Part shown: piece after piece, positions 19,032 to 29,269 of the stretch
How the letters are laid out: every line of letters starts with the position of its first letter
How positions within the stretch are numbered: position 1 is the first letter of the stretch
Source: Dichotomocladium elegans
Lineage: Eukaryota; Mucoromycota; Mucoromycetes; Mucorales; Lichtheimiaceae
Assembly (NCBI GenBank): GCA_025716815.1
Contig: JAIXMN010000057.1
Location: 1-63,627, forward strand
Length of the DNA stretch: 63,627 nucleotides
Direction: 5' to 3'
Notes under the pieces: generated by a model
Databases searched by the model: none
Told to the model about the DNA's origin: nothing
Seen by the model: the letters and a program-made list of their open reading frames with translations, nothing else
Position numbers and translations under genes: made by a program

Positions 19032-22000
19032 AATTTCGATCTACCGATGGACCTCCCTAGAACCAACATCGATATTTGCATCAACTGCAGTGGTTATGGC
19101 CATGAATTCGACGACTGTGTTTCAGAACCACCAGAGCGATGCTATAACTGTGGCGGCCATGGTCATGATGAATACGACTGTGCTTCCGAACGAACCTTGC
19201 GATGTTACAACTGTGGTAACGAAAACCATTTCGCCAGACAATGTATGCTACCGACTCTACCGAATGAATACCGCTTCCGACCGATTCGACAGCGGCGTCA
19301 ACGAGCGATGCCCAAAAGAAATTACCATACAACATCACGGCAATATGAGGAACGGCAGGATGATCTGAACACTCCCATAAAGGGCGACTCGGCGTTTGAA
19401 AACATAAGTGGCAGTACTATGGACGATTTTACGGAGGCGCAGTATGAAGGCCAATTTGATGAAGACGTTCATTACCTAGACAAACTCTACACCACCAACG
19501 AAACAGATCTACCATTATACGACCTGTTCTGCAACGGACGCTCATGCGAGACACTTTTGGACAGTGGCGCATCTGCGACATATGTGTCACCCCGTGTCGT
19601 AGAGGGTCTACCTCGCACTCGAATCACCAACCGCCAAGTCCAAACCGCTGGCGGCCACACTCTCAGCATATCAGCAAAAGTTACCCTGATACTCGATGTC
19701 GATGGTCTTGTCCACCAGGTTCCTGCATATATCCTCGATACTAAATTTGACTTAATTCTCGGCCGCGACTGGATAAAACGCATGAAGCCTGTACCGGATT
19801 GGGAGCTCGACCAGTGGCGTATTGTTCATAACAACACAACACACATTTTACGCCCGAAATACAACCGTGACATCCCGGATCTGGCGTACCTGATTTCTCC
19901 TCGACAGCTCGAGCGCTCTGAGCGTGACAAACGCATTGCGTCCATGTATCTATGTTTTGTGCGACCGGAGGATGCCCCATCAGAGACATCACAGGATGAT
20001 GCTCGCATCAAATCCTTGCTCGCCGAATATGCCGATATCTTCCGCGACAAGCTCCCTGGATTACCTCCCCAACGCGATGTCACCCATGTAATCGACACTG
20101 GTGAGGCTGCACCAATAAGCCGACCTCCTTTTAAAATGAGTCCCCGCGAGTTGGACGAGTTACGCAAGCAACTCAAGGAGCTTCTTGACCTTCGCCTCAT
20201 TCGCCCATCCACTTCGCCTTGGGGAGCACCTGTGCTTTTCGTACGTAAGAAGAATGGAGAGATGCGTATGTGCGTCGATTATCGTGCCATCAACCGAGTA
20301 ACTCGAAGGAACTCCCATCCACTTCCACGAATTGACGAATGTTTGGAGCGCCTCGGCGGAGCCAAATATTTTTCAAGCATTGATCTCAAGAGCGGATACC
20401 ATCAAGTCCAAATTCACGACGATGATGTACCAAAGACCGCATTCAACACTCGCTACGGCTCATACGAGTTCCTTGTGCTCCCATTCGGCTTGACGAATGC
20501 GCCACCTACATTCCAGAAACTAATGAACTCGGTACTGGGTGAGTACCTCGACGATTTTGCCCTTGTATATCTCGATGATATCCTTATCTACAGTAAGACC
20601 GCTGATGAACACTATAAGCATGTCAGACAGGTTTTGGATCGGCTCCGCTCTGCACAACTAATAGCTAACCCGAAGAAGTGCGAATTTTACAAGACTGAGC
20701 TCGAGTTCGTTGGGTACAAAGTAACAGCGCGTGGTATCCTCCCATCACCAACGAAGGTGAAAGCGATTCAAGACTGGCCTGTGCCGAAAAATGTCCAAGA
20801 GGTGCGACAATTCATTGGTCTTGGATCCTATTACCGGAGATTCATCCGCGACTTTGCTGCGATTGCTTCTCCATTAACAGACTTGACAAAGGGTATGGGT
20901 GCGAAACAAAGAGCAATCGAATGGACTCCAGTATGCCAAGCCGCATTTGATGAACTCAAACGCCGCCTAATTGACGCCCCGATCCTGCTGCCACCCAATA
21001 CGGACTTGCCGTTTGTTATTGAAACAGATGCATCGGATTACGGCGTGGGCGCCGTTCTACTCCAAGCGGGTGAGGATGGGTCGATGCACCCTGTCGCGTT
21101 CGAATCCAAGAAGTTATCATCTGCCGAACGGAACTACCCAGCGCAAGAACGTGAGCTGTTAGGTATTTTACATGCATTGCGATCATGGCGCTGCTTTATC
21201 GAAGGCCGGCCGTACACGATCTATTCCGACCATCTTCCCCTCAAGTATTTCCGAGAGAAAGGCACGCCGACTCCTCGCCTAACCCGATGGATAGCAGAAA
21301 TCGAATTGTACGACCCAGATATACGCTACAAACCTGGTGCAGAAAACAATGTACCAGACCTACTATCTCGCCGTGACGGTGTCACAAGCACGGCCACGGA
21401 TCAAACAATGGAGCCAGAGTACCTTTATGCTGTAAAGTCCTTACAAGAAACCGACTGGCCCAAATTTTATGCAAAACCGGAAAACTCGTGGCCAACCACA
21501 TACCGCGATCTACTTCTTAAGCACCGAGATAAGTTCTCCGTACGTAATAATTGCGTGTTTCGTAAGGTCAAGGTCGGAAAAGACGTCAGCGAAGTCCGTT
21601 ACGTCCTTTTTGCTCGCCGCGCCGATCTCGTACAAGAGTCACACAAGTCCTTTGGTCACGCAGGTAATGGCACGCTTTATGATTTACTACGAAAAAGATA
21701 CTGGTGGCCCGATATGCGGAATGATATTGCGGAGTGGATCGCTGCATGCAAGGAATGCCAATTGGCCGCCAAAGCAGACAAGCACGTACATCATGCCCCA
21801 ATGAAACCTCTCGACATCCCACCGCCGTTCTCCCGTTGGCACCTCGATTTTATTGGCGAGCTCCCTACGACGGCGAATGGAAACCGGTGGATTCTTGTGG
21901 CTGTCGACTCCGCTACCAGCTGGCCTATCGCAAGATCAGTCCAAGATGCCACAGGCGAAGCTATCGCCAAGTTCCTTTACGAGGAAATTGTGCTCCGTTT

Positions 22001-22694
22001 CGGATGCCCTGACGAAATTGTCACGGATAGAGGTGCAAATTTCATGTCGCAGGTCCTGGCACATTACACTGGCCGGATTAAGATACGCCATGTCTTTACT
22101 TCGGCATTTCATCCTCGCACTAACGGCAAGGTCGAACGAACGAATGGTATCCTAAAGCAAATGCTACGCAAGTATGTGAATGGCAAGATACATCGCTGGG
22201 ATGAATTTTTGGAACCCGCTTTATTTGCTTCGCGAGTGTGTAAACATCGGACAGCTGGTTTCAGTCCATTCTATATGGTTTACGGCCAAGAACCCAAGCT
22301 CCCAGGTGATCCTCTTCGACCTTACATAACCATTGACAAGGATGGTAGCAAACTGACCGATGCCGATGCATCCAAGACCCGAATTGCAGCCCTACGTGAA
22401 CTACGGATCGCCCGAATAGCCGCTGAAGAACGCCTCCGCGCAAATGCCGCTCAAGATAAAGCGCGATGGGATGCTGTGCTAAAACCTCAGGTCTTTTCTG
22501 AAGGTGACCATGTTCTCATGCGACACGAAAACAAGTTCGGTCTCGAGTATAACTGGAAAGGCCCATTCCGCGTAATCAAGACCAATCATGATACCGACAT
22601 ATATAAACTCGAAGATATGAACGGCAAAACATACAACTCTTGGGTACACACCGATCGCCTCCGACCCATCTCGATTAAAGACAACCCCCACTGA
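19029..22694 (+). CDS. pol: Element H nucleocapsid-Pol fusion, no capsid
   Basis: 1221 codons. Three CCHC knuckles open the protein: CINCSGYGHEFDDC (17-30), CYNCGGHGHDEYDC (38-51) and CYNCGNENHFARQC (59-72). An acidic linker leads to the protease (LLDSGASATY, Asp178), RT (RMCVDYRAIN, YLDDILIYSK from 514), RNase H (ETDASDYGVG), integrase (HKSFGHAGN...CKECQLA; HLDFIGEL, VTDRGANF, NGKVERTNG) and GPY/F (YNWKGPFRVIK). It lacks the Gag fold seen in E1, J and M, so particles would need Gag from elsewhere (inference). Near the end, a five-C run (about 22685) shifts the frame compared with K and J and cuts the last ~45 residues (WYDPTAARAAERRHLE...). The stop is at 22694. Confidence 0.9.
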   Translation: MNFDLPMDLPRTNIDICINCSGYGHEFDDCVSEPPERCYNCGGHGHDEYDCASERTLRCYNCGNENHFARQCMLPTLPNEYRFRPIRQRRQRAMPKRNYHTTSRQYEERQDDLNTPIKGDSAFENISGSTMDDFTEAQYEGQFDEDVHYLDKLYTTNETDLPLYDLFCNGRSCETLLDSGASATYVSPRVVEGLPRTRITNRQVQTAGGHTLSISAKVTLILDVDGLVHQVPAYILDTKFDLILGRDWIKRMKPVPDWELDQWRIVHNNTTHILRPKYNRDIPDLAYLISPRQLERSERDKRIASMYLCFVRPEDAPSETSQDDARIKSLLAEYADIFRDKLPGLPPQRDVTHVIDTGEAAPISRPPFKMSPRELDELRKQLKELLDLRLIRPSTSPWGAPVLFVRKKNGEMRMCVDYRAINRVTRRNSHPLPRIDECLERLGGAKYFSSIDLKSGYHQVQIHDDDVPKTAFNTRYGSYEFLVLPFGLTNAPPTFQKLMNSVLGEYLDDFALVYLDDILIYSKTADEHYKHVRQVLDRLRSAQLIANPKKCEFYKTELEFVGYKVTARGILPSPTKVKAIQDWPVPKNVQEVRQFIGLGSYYRRFIRDFAAIASPLTDLTKGMGAKQRAIEWTPVCQAAFDELKRRLIDAPILLPPNTDLPFVIETDASDYGVGAVLLQAGEDGSMHPVAFESKKLSSAERNYPAQERELLGILHALRSWRCFIEGRPYTIYSDHLPLKYFREKGTPTPRLTRWIAEIELYDPDIRYKPGAENNVPDLLSRRDGVTSTATDQTMEPEYLYAVKSLQETDWPKFYAKPENSWPTTYRDLLLKHRDKFSVRNNCVFRKVKVGKDVSEVRYVLFARRADLVQESHKSFGHAGNGTLYDLLRKRYWWPDMRNDIAEWIAACKECQLAAKADKHVHHAPMKPLDIPPPFSRWHLDFIGELPTTANGNRWILVAVDSATSWPIARSVQDATGEAIAKFLYEEIVLRFGCPDEIVTDRGANFMSQVLAHYTGRIKIRHVFTSAFHPRTNGKVERTNGILKQMLRKYVNGKIHRWDEFLEPALFASRVCKHRTAGFSPFYMVYGQEPKLPGDPLRPYITIDKDGSKLTDADASKTRIAALRELRIARIAAEERLRANAAQDKARWDAVLKPQVFSEGDHVLMRHENKFGLEYNWKGPFRVIKTNHDTDIYKLEDMNGKTYNSWVHTDRLRPISIKDNPH

Positions 22695-22816
22695 TATATG
22701 GTACGACCCGACAGCTGCCCGTGCTGCTGAACGTCGACATCTCGAAGCTACCAACGCCGCCCAGTCACAATTGTCTCTGTTGTTCGAGGACGAACAACAC
22801 TCTGGGGAGGGGATAT

Positions 22817-23108
22817 TGTCGTAGCACATATTGCTTGACCAATCAAATGTCCTCTTTTATTTTTATCGCTTTTCAGAGTCCTCTCCAAGAAGTGCACGAA
22901 TAACAATAGCCCTCTCAATGTACGCACAGCCCACATCTATTTCCCTTTTCTCTCTCTTCTCCATGATTATTATTAGATAGCAAAACAGTATAAATATCCA
23001 AGTATTTCCATGTAATAAACATCATCGATCCGTTACTCTTTATCTCTATTGTTACGCTTGAGTCGTTGCTATTGGCTACGGTGTAACCGCCAAAATATAC
23101 GCACGACA
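22817..23108 (+). repeat. Element H 3' LTR
   Basis: 292 bp. Preceded by the purine tract TCTGGGGAGGGGATAT. Followed by TGGT (23109-23112), then the last 12 bp of LTR-E (23113-23124). Confidence 0.93.
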
Positions 23109-23142
23109 TGGTTACAACACGACAATACGACAAAATATTACG

Positions 23143-23214
23143 CTCTCGGACCGGGAATTGAACCCGGGTCTCCCGCGTGACAGGCGGGGATACTGACCAC
23201 TATACTATCCGAGA
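23143..23214 (-). tRNA. tRNA-Asp (GTC)
   Basis: 72 nt on the minus strand, without intron. Acceptor 5' TCTCGGA pairs with TCCGAGA and is followed by discriminator G. The anticodon loop CTGTCAC gives GTC. B box is GGGTTCAATTCCC, A box is TAGTATAGTGGTCAGTA. A TTTT terminator lies at about 23133-23136 (AAAA on +). All arms pair, so it looks functional. The LTR-E edge is 18 bp past its 3' end. LINE sequence starts right at its 5' end. Confidence 0.95.
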
Positions 23215-24868
23215 AGAGACCTTGTCGAGCATCGCGCGCGGCGAATTCAAGCTCGTTTTATATCTTTCAAATTTATCACGTGATTACCCCTATCTTATCG
23301 GATCGACAATTTCACTATTAATTGCGAACACGTTGGAAAGCTCTAAAACAAATCAAGAACCACCTGCACCACCCCCCGACGCCCCCCCTACATCGTTATC
23401 GAAGCGGAAAGGATCGGCAGACCTTCCTAAAGCATCAAAAATCCTGCAGATAAAGAAAATCAGGGGCACCCAAACACCTGGCCCCATGCCTAATCTGCCC
23501 ACAAGCAGCGTGCGTAGCACTCGCCCCTCGCCGGCTGCTCCCGCAACCACCTGCCCCTCTCGCCAGGCGTCACGTTCGCCTACCCGACGCATAGCAACAC
23601 CTGCTCGTGCAAATGCGCGAGCCAGAACACCAGAGGTTGTTGCAATCGGCAGCACCTCAGACACTGTTGACTCTGTCACTGGCCTGGAGATCTGCAGTCT
23701 CACCGACCTCGACCCGCAGCCCTTGCCTCTGAACCTCCCTGCATGGGCTAGCGCCATGGAACGCCGCTTGAACGAACAGGAGCACGCAATTGCTGAGCAA
23801 AAGGAGTTTTCAGCCGAACTTGCATGTGTGCTTGCACATAATAAGCAGCTCGAGGCGGAACTAAACGCCGCTAAATTGCTGATTGCCGATCTGCAAGGAC
23901 AACTTGCCGACCTCGCCTGTGTGCCTCCCCCAACCACGCGCACTACTGCCATTGTCGACGAGGCAATGGAACTAGATCCCCCTGGCACCGCTGCATCACG
24001 ATGGGCAGCAGCAACAATGCCCCCACCAGCCCCAGCGCCACCAAAAGCGCATCCCACACCAACAACAGCCACCACTGGCGCAGTACATGCAACCAAGACG
24101 GCTAACCGCAGCCCTTCTTCCTGGGCAACCATGGCTAAAAAGAACGCTGGCCGCCCTGCCCGCTGAGCCGCGCCCAAACCTGCATCCACCCCAACCATCG
24201 CCATGGTTGCATGGGCCAGTCGTGGCTTCCAGCCACGCTCTGATGACCAGACGACGGGTTATACCTTTGTGTACCTGGCCAGTACCTTTCGCATGGCCCA
24301 CAGCAATGTGTGCAACCGCCTTCGCATCCTTGGTATCAATCAGGCTCGTGTGATTGACGTCCACTTCCCCACCAAAGGGATTGTCGGGCTGCTAGTCCAC
24401 CGTTCTTTTGAAGAGGAGCTCCTCGGGTGCCTTGACAAGGGTGGCATCTCCCCCGTCCCCTTCGATCCCATCTCGGCCTCGAACCTCATGGATCCCCAGT
24501 GGGATACGCTCTCCTCCGCCGACAAGGCATCCAAGGCCACCAACCTTCACCAACGTCGGATTCTGCGCACCTGTTTGGCCACCCACAAGGCGCATGTGGG
24601 CCGTGCCATTACTCACTTTTTCGCCGACCCCGGCTATGTGGGACCACATGCTCTACCCGCCGCATTGCTTGCGGAATTCAACAAGGAATGGCCAGCACCA
24701 GTGCGCCACCACAAGGTGCTTTCACAATCCGCTGCAGCTGCCGGCTTTCTCGGTACCAGCCCGCCCGCCAGGGAGGACGGCGACGACGACATGGGCGAGG
24801 CGATTGCGCAGGACGCCATAATGGATACTCAGGACAACAGCCAAGTTTCCGATTCAAACAATAATTGA
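23215..24868 (+). pseudogene. LINE ORF1 protein with one in-frame stop
   Basis: One frame runs to TGA 24866-24868, broken only by TGA at 24164-24166. The first half is Pro/Ser/Thr-rich, with a coiled coil around MERRLNEQEHAIAEQKEF (about 23756-23910). The second half is a compact domain with VCNRLRILGINQARVIDVHF and LLVHRSFEEELLGCLDK, probably the nucleic-acid-binding part. The LINE relic at 40601-42005 encodes the same domain (MRQILWVLKVDNGRVLDIHF), which supports the family. The function is inferred from position before the endonuclease ORF. The inner stop is CGC TGA GCC, so a CGA to TGA change would explain it. Confidence 0.72.
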
Positions 24869-25509
24869 TGTGTGATCAGTTCACGATTGCACAACTCAAC
24901 GCATCAGGCATCGATTGCTCGCCTGATGAGTTGATTAATTATTGTTTAGAAGAAAATGTAGATATATTATTATTAACGGAAACTTACCTCACTCAAGGCA
25001 CACTCACAACATCATGGGCGCAATTTCACAACTATGCGCGGATTCCAGGCAACGCGAGAAGGGGCTTTGGCGGGCTATCGCTCCTGATCCGTCCTGGCTT
25101 CCCTTTCCATGTTCATCTACATCAACACCCCAATGAGTACACCATATCATGCTCTATTGGGCCACTCACGCTCCACGGACTCTACCTCCCACCATCACTC
25201 GACCTCGCCACATACACCTCCCTCCTCAACCGCCTCCCGATCGACTGCAACACCATCGTATTCGGAGATCTCAACACTCGCCTCGGCAACCAGCTAGGCG
25301 ATCACGACACCAACCCCCGCGCCCTGGCATTTCACGACTGGCTTATCAGTCATGGCCTCCACGTCTGGAACGAAACATTGGCGCATGGTAAGGCCACCTA
25401 CTACCAGCCCAATGTTGGCCACAGCATCATCGATCTCTTTGTGTCGCAGTCCGATGCCGTCGTCGCACCTTCGCTCACTGTGCGCGACGATCTGTCGCTG
25501 AGCTCCGAC
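24868..25509 (+). pseudogene. LINE ORF2, AP-endonuclease domain only
   Basis: The ATG at 24868-24870 overlaps the ORF1 stop (TGATG), an arrangement known to couple termination and reinitiation in some LINEs such as SART1. About 213 codons show an APE-type endonuclease: FTIAQLNASG at the start, LLLTETYL (metal-binding Glu), LIRPGFP, FGDLNTRLG (catalytic Asp/Asn) and HSIIDLFV. It would nick the target DNA. The reading is then lost at the LTR of element C, before the final SDH motif and the RT. Confidence 0.8.
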
Positions 25510-25658
25510 TGTTTTATCACGAGCGGAAGTAAGTGAGACTGGATAAAGGTGCTCTTTATTGTACCATGAGCTGCCTCGCTATAACAAATTGGTAAGCGGT
25601 GTTTCACGAGCTACTAAGAAGGTCATGTGATCTCCGCTCTAGAGTGATAACTACAACA
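25510..25658 (-). repeat. Element C 3' LTR
   Basis: 149 bp, very short. In plus coordinates it starts TGTTTTATCACGAGCGG and ends GATAACTACAACA. The polypurine tract lies at 25659-25672 (TTACCCCCCACCAGG on +). A CAATAAAGAGCACC polyadenylation motif lies within it. Confidence 0.9.
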
Positions 25659-25794
25659 TTACCCCCCACCAGGTTGAAGTCAACCGTCTAATGCCAATGA
25701 ATCCAAGCATATGCAAGTGAATGAATAAAAGACCAATTCCTAGAAACATCTGCAAAACCCTAAAAAACCCAGTGGGAAAAAACGGGAAAGACGT

Positions 25795-28555
25795 TTACTT
25801 GCGCGAACGCTTAGAGCGCCTAGGGCCGACCGTTTTGGTTGGCTTCCTCTTGTTTCTCCTTGTGTATGGAGCACAGGTGTCCTCAGTTACATTCTGACAT
25901 GTACTACTAGACTCTAATCTGCCATTCATATTGATAGCAGATTGCCTGCGTTTCCAGTATTTGTCTATAATACTGAGGTCGTTAAAGTTGGTGGCAGGTT
26001 CCCACGTGTCATCCTTTGCGGAATAGCCTTTCCAGCGGCAAAGGTATTCATATTTTCCACGTGTGCCTCGATGGTTGATGATTGCTTCAATCTCATAGAA
26101 CTGATCATCCGATACAAGAGTATCTTTCGAAATGGCTTTGAGATGGTTTACAGGAACGTCACGTGAAAGCAGATCATTGTCTTCATCGGCGAGGACATAA
26201 CTATTGCCTCTACGACCTACCACAGTGAACGGGCCTTCGTAATTTTGGTCCGTCTTTGTCTTTTTGTCCATATTAAGGATCATGACTTTTGTACCAACCG
26301 GATATTGTTCGACAATTCTATGTGTTCTTGCGAAATTGCGTTGGTCAATATCGTGTACTGCTTTGATGCGCTTTCTAATAGCCGGAATGACCACAGATTG
26401 CATTTGTGCGACAATCATGTTCCTTTTTTCTACATCCTTCATTGAAGATTCGGATGACTTTTGCTTGGTGTAGTCCACAAATTCATTCGGTTGTCTACCA
26501 AACATGAGTGCAAAAGGTCGGCTGTTATGAAGCCGGCTATACTTGCAATTGATTGCATATTGTGCAGACGGTACATAAAGATCCCAATCATGCTTGACAC
26601 CTTTTAAGGATTTCATGATGACCATTTTTGCAGTGTGTACCCATTTCTCTGCTACACCATTTGCACTAGGGTGATAGGGTGTTACACGGCGATGATCGAC
26701 GCCACAACAATCCAGAATATTATCTACTAATTCATTAACAAACTCCCTGCCATTATCAGATTGCAGTGCTCTGGGGAATCCAAAATCACAAAATATTTGC
26801 ACCAGCTGCATTGCAATTGTCAGAGAGGACTTGTCAGGTATGGCGCGTAGAACACAGAATCGAGTGAAGATATCCACCAATACGAGCATATAATTGTTGC
26901 CTCTTGCAGATGTAGGAAATTCTCCTAGGTCGATAGCCCAATGTGCTGCTGGTTCATTAGAGTAAACATTACGTAGCGGATGGTACCCACGCTTCGTGAT
27001 GGAGAATTGTTGGCAAGTTTGACATTTCGAAACCAACTCTAGAGCTTCTTTCTGCATGTTTGTCCAGTGTATACCCTCATTATGTAGGGTCTTGACTATG
27101 TGATCCACACCAAAGTGACCCAACAGATGCGCTTTTTCCAACAACTGTGTCCGTTCATTCTCTGGTGGCGTCATGTACTCTGGTCGCGTGACAGCTGCGA
27201 CTGTGGGAGTTTTCAAAAGCACAGGCGTATTTGAGACATTACCCCTCACCAGCTCTTTTTCCGGAGGGAACAGACGAGAAAGAGCGTCAGGCAACACGTT
27301 AAGTACACCAGGACGATGCACAACCGTGAAATTGTAATCGCAAATGGCATCTAACCATTGGACCATCATAGGATTAGCAATGGGTTGCGTGTGTAAATAG
27401 ACGAGGGCTTTGTGGTCCGTGTATAATGTGAATGGACAACCCCACAAGAACTGATGAATTTCTTGAATGCATACACAACGGCCAGCAACTCTCGCTTCGT
27501 GACAGAATAGTTGCGCTCTGATGGCGACAACGCGCGCGCAACAAAACCAATGTAGCATGTTCGATTTCCACGCGTTTGGTACAAGACAGCACCAATACCA
27601 CTATTTGAGGCGTCAGTTGCGACTTCAAAAGGTAAACTCAAATCTGGGAGACTGAGAACAGGTGCGCTTTGTAATAATTTTTTGATGGCTTCAAAATGAC
27701 GGAGGTGTGATGGTGTCCATAGATCTTTCAATGATCCAGCATTACGTAGGCTATTCAGCGGTGCCGTCAACTGAGAGATTTTGGGTAGATGGTCGCTGAA
27801 ATAATTAACTAAGCCCAGAAATCTTTGGATGTCTTTACCGATTGGGGAATGGGCCATGTCATAACATTGGACACTTTCCGGGGATCCACCGAGACTCCTC
27901 GGGCACTAACACAGAAGCCAAGTAGGTAGACTGACTGCTGTGCAAAATGGCATTTGTCTGGGTTGAGAATCAAGTTGACCTTTGTGAGACGCTCTATAGC
28001 ATCTAACACATGTCCACGATGTTCTTCCATGGAGTTTGAGAACACAACAATGTCATCAACAAAAGCAGTGACATAACAACATCCCGGAACAACAGGTTGA
28101 TAACCCGTTGAAATTTAGATGATATGGGTTTAAGTCCGAACGGACAACCTTTGAACATATACTGTATATCGTTGAAAGTGAAGGTAGTCTTATGTTGATG
28201 TGGTTCATAAATCTTGAAACGGTGAAACGCATTCTTCAAATCCAATGTGGTAAACACACGAGCGCCGCGCATTTTCAAGAACACATCCTTGATCAGAGGA
28301 AGCGGAACCGATCATCAGGTAGTAAATTGTTGATATGCCGAGGGTCCAGGCATGGTCTACGATCACCAGTATAATTGCCTTGAGCATCTTTCTTTGGGGC
28401 GAAAGTAAGAGGACTATTCCATCCATTGTTACGTGGAGCCAAAGTGATAATATTATCTGCTAACCACTTGTCAATCTGTTTCTGCAACACGTCATGCAAA
28501 GCATATGGCAACGGATACTGCCTTCTATGTGCAACCTTATTAGGGGGAGTGTCTA
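25795..28555 (-). pseudogene. pol: Element C RT-RNase H-integrase-chromodomain, frameshifted
   Basis: Read from 28555 down: LDTPPNKVAHRRQYPLP, RT motifs NSPLTFAPKKD, CLDPRHINNLLPDDRF, TTLDLKNAFHRF, FKGCPFGLKP. Frame breaks lie near 28290, 28060 and 27860, and in RNase H near 27560. The integrase from 27250 is open: HLLGHFGVD...CQTCQQF, AIDLGEF, QSDNGREF, NGVAEKWV. A chromodomain follows (YEIEAIINHRGTRGK...RWKGYSAKDDTWEP), then a basic tail with SKRSRK. It would copy and integrate the element and target chromatin, but at least four indels make it inactive. Confidence 0.85.
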
Positions 28556-28564
28556 AATAAATAA

Positions 28565-28654
28565 GGGAATTACTACGCGCACAGAAAAAATTGACCTCGC
28601 GCACAGAAAAAATTAGGTAGTTTAGGAACCCACCCCGCGCACAACCTTGCGCAC
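28565..28654 (+). repeat. MULE left terminal inverted repeat
   Basis: GGGAATTACTACGCGCACAG, then a second CGCGCACAG 24 bp later, GGTAGTTTAGGAACCCACCC and further GCGCACAA units. The motif GCGCACA recurs about six times in the first 115 bp, a pattern typical of transposase-binding subterminal repeats. Confidence 0.9.
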
Positions 28655-29269
28655 AATCTTGCGCACAATCCTGTACAAAACCCTCCGCGCTGAATGGTAG
28701 CGCCCAAATTGACATGTCTCTTAACACTACATCAATTTTTGAAGATGTCCTTTGAAATCTTTTTACATCGCTATGCTTGTGTTATTAGAAGCAGTGTGTA
28801 CTAGCACTCTCTAATAATCAAAGATAGAAAAATATCACTTTCCATATATGAAAACTACGCCGCGTATGTACTTCTGTACACATAGTAGGTCACAATGAGT
28901 CAGAACAGCCATACTCAGAAAAATATTGATATGGAAGTACACATATGCAACTTCTGCTTAAGTTTTAGTTGGATAGATAGTGATAGAGGGGACTGCTGGA
29001 CCATTATAGAGTATTTAGCGGTATTGGAGCTCGCACCCTGTGAGTCATGGATTTTGCTAGTCAATGCCACTGTGAAGCCATATCTAGAAACCGGCAATAC
29101 TGATTGTGGAAACTTGTCAAAGAGCAAGTCCCATAAAATGACTAACATCATATCATCAATGACTCATGTACTTACCACCCTTCATATCACAGACATAGAA
29201 TAATATACCAGAAGTATAAATATGTGTGAAAACTGGCTATACACTTATATTTCATTCCTCTACGTAAAA
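28655..29269 (+). other. MULE 5' region, no recognised gene
   Basis: Contains two more GCGCACAA units at its left edge and an ORF of 102 codons (28895-29203, MSQNSHTQKN...) that I do not recognise. It may be a real exon, an upstream ORF or chance. It is otherwise AT-rich and probably holds the transposase promoter. Confidence 0.3.

Larger units (their letters stand above)
18726..23108 (+). mobile_element. Element H: Ty3/gypsy element with pol but no capsid gene
   Basis: 4383 bp, with two 292-bp LTRs identical by eye. Target duplication TGGT (18722-18725, 23109-23112). Between the LTRs lies one ORF of 1221 codons that begins in the priming site and starts directly with three zinc knuckles. 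There is no room for, and no trace of, a Gag capsid domain. It inserted four bases from element E1 inside LTR-E. Element K at 50273-55104 has the same architecture. Confidence 0.93.
23215..25509 (+). mobile_element. LINE (non-LTR retrotransposon), 3' half lost
   Basis: ORF1 and the start of ORF2 (endonuclease) are present. The element is cut at 25509 by the LTR of element C, so RT and the 3' end are missing. It abuts the 5' end of tRNA-Asp and is transcribed away from it. The ORF1 frame is open right from the tRNA boundary and has no ATG near its start, so the 5' end may be truncated. Confidence 0.75.

Noticed and set aside
13632..23108. E1 and H as one element with an extra ORF
   Set aside because: Each has its own LTR pair, priming site, polypurine tract and target duplication.
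23177..23214. ORF1 of the LINE apparently starting inside tRNA-Asp
   Set aside because: The first codons are antisense tRNA. The start codon is GTG and the frame is merely open across the border.
23353..24204. 283-codon minus ORF opposite LINE ORF1
   Set aside because: Ala/Gly-rich antisense shadow of a Pro/Ser-rich coding strand.
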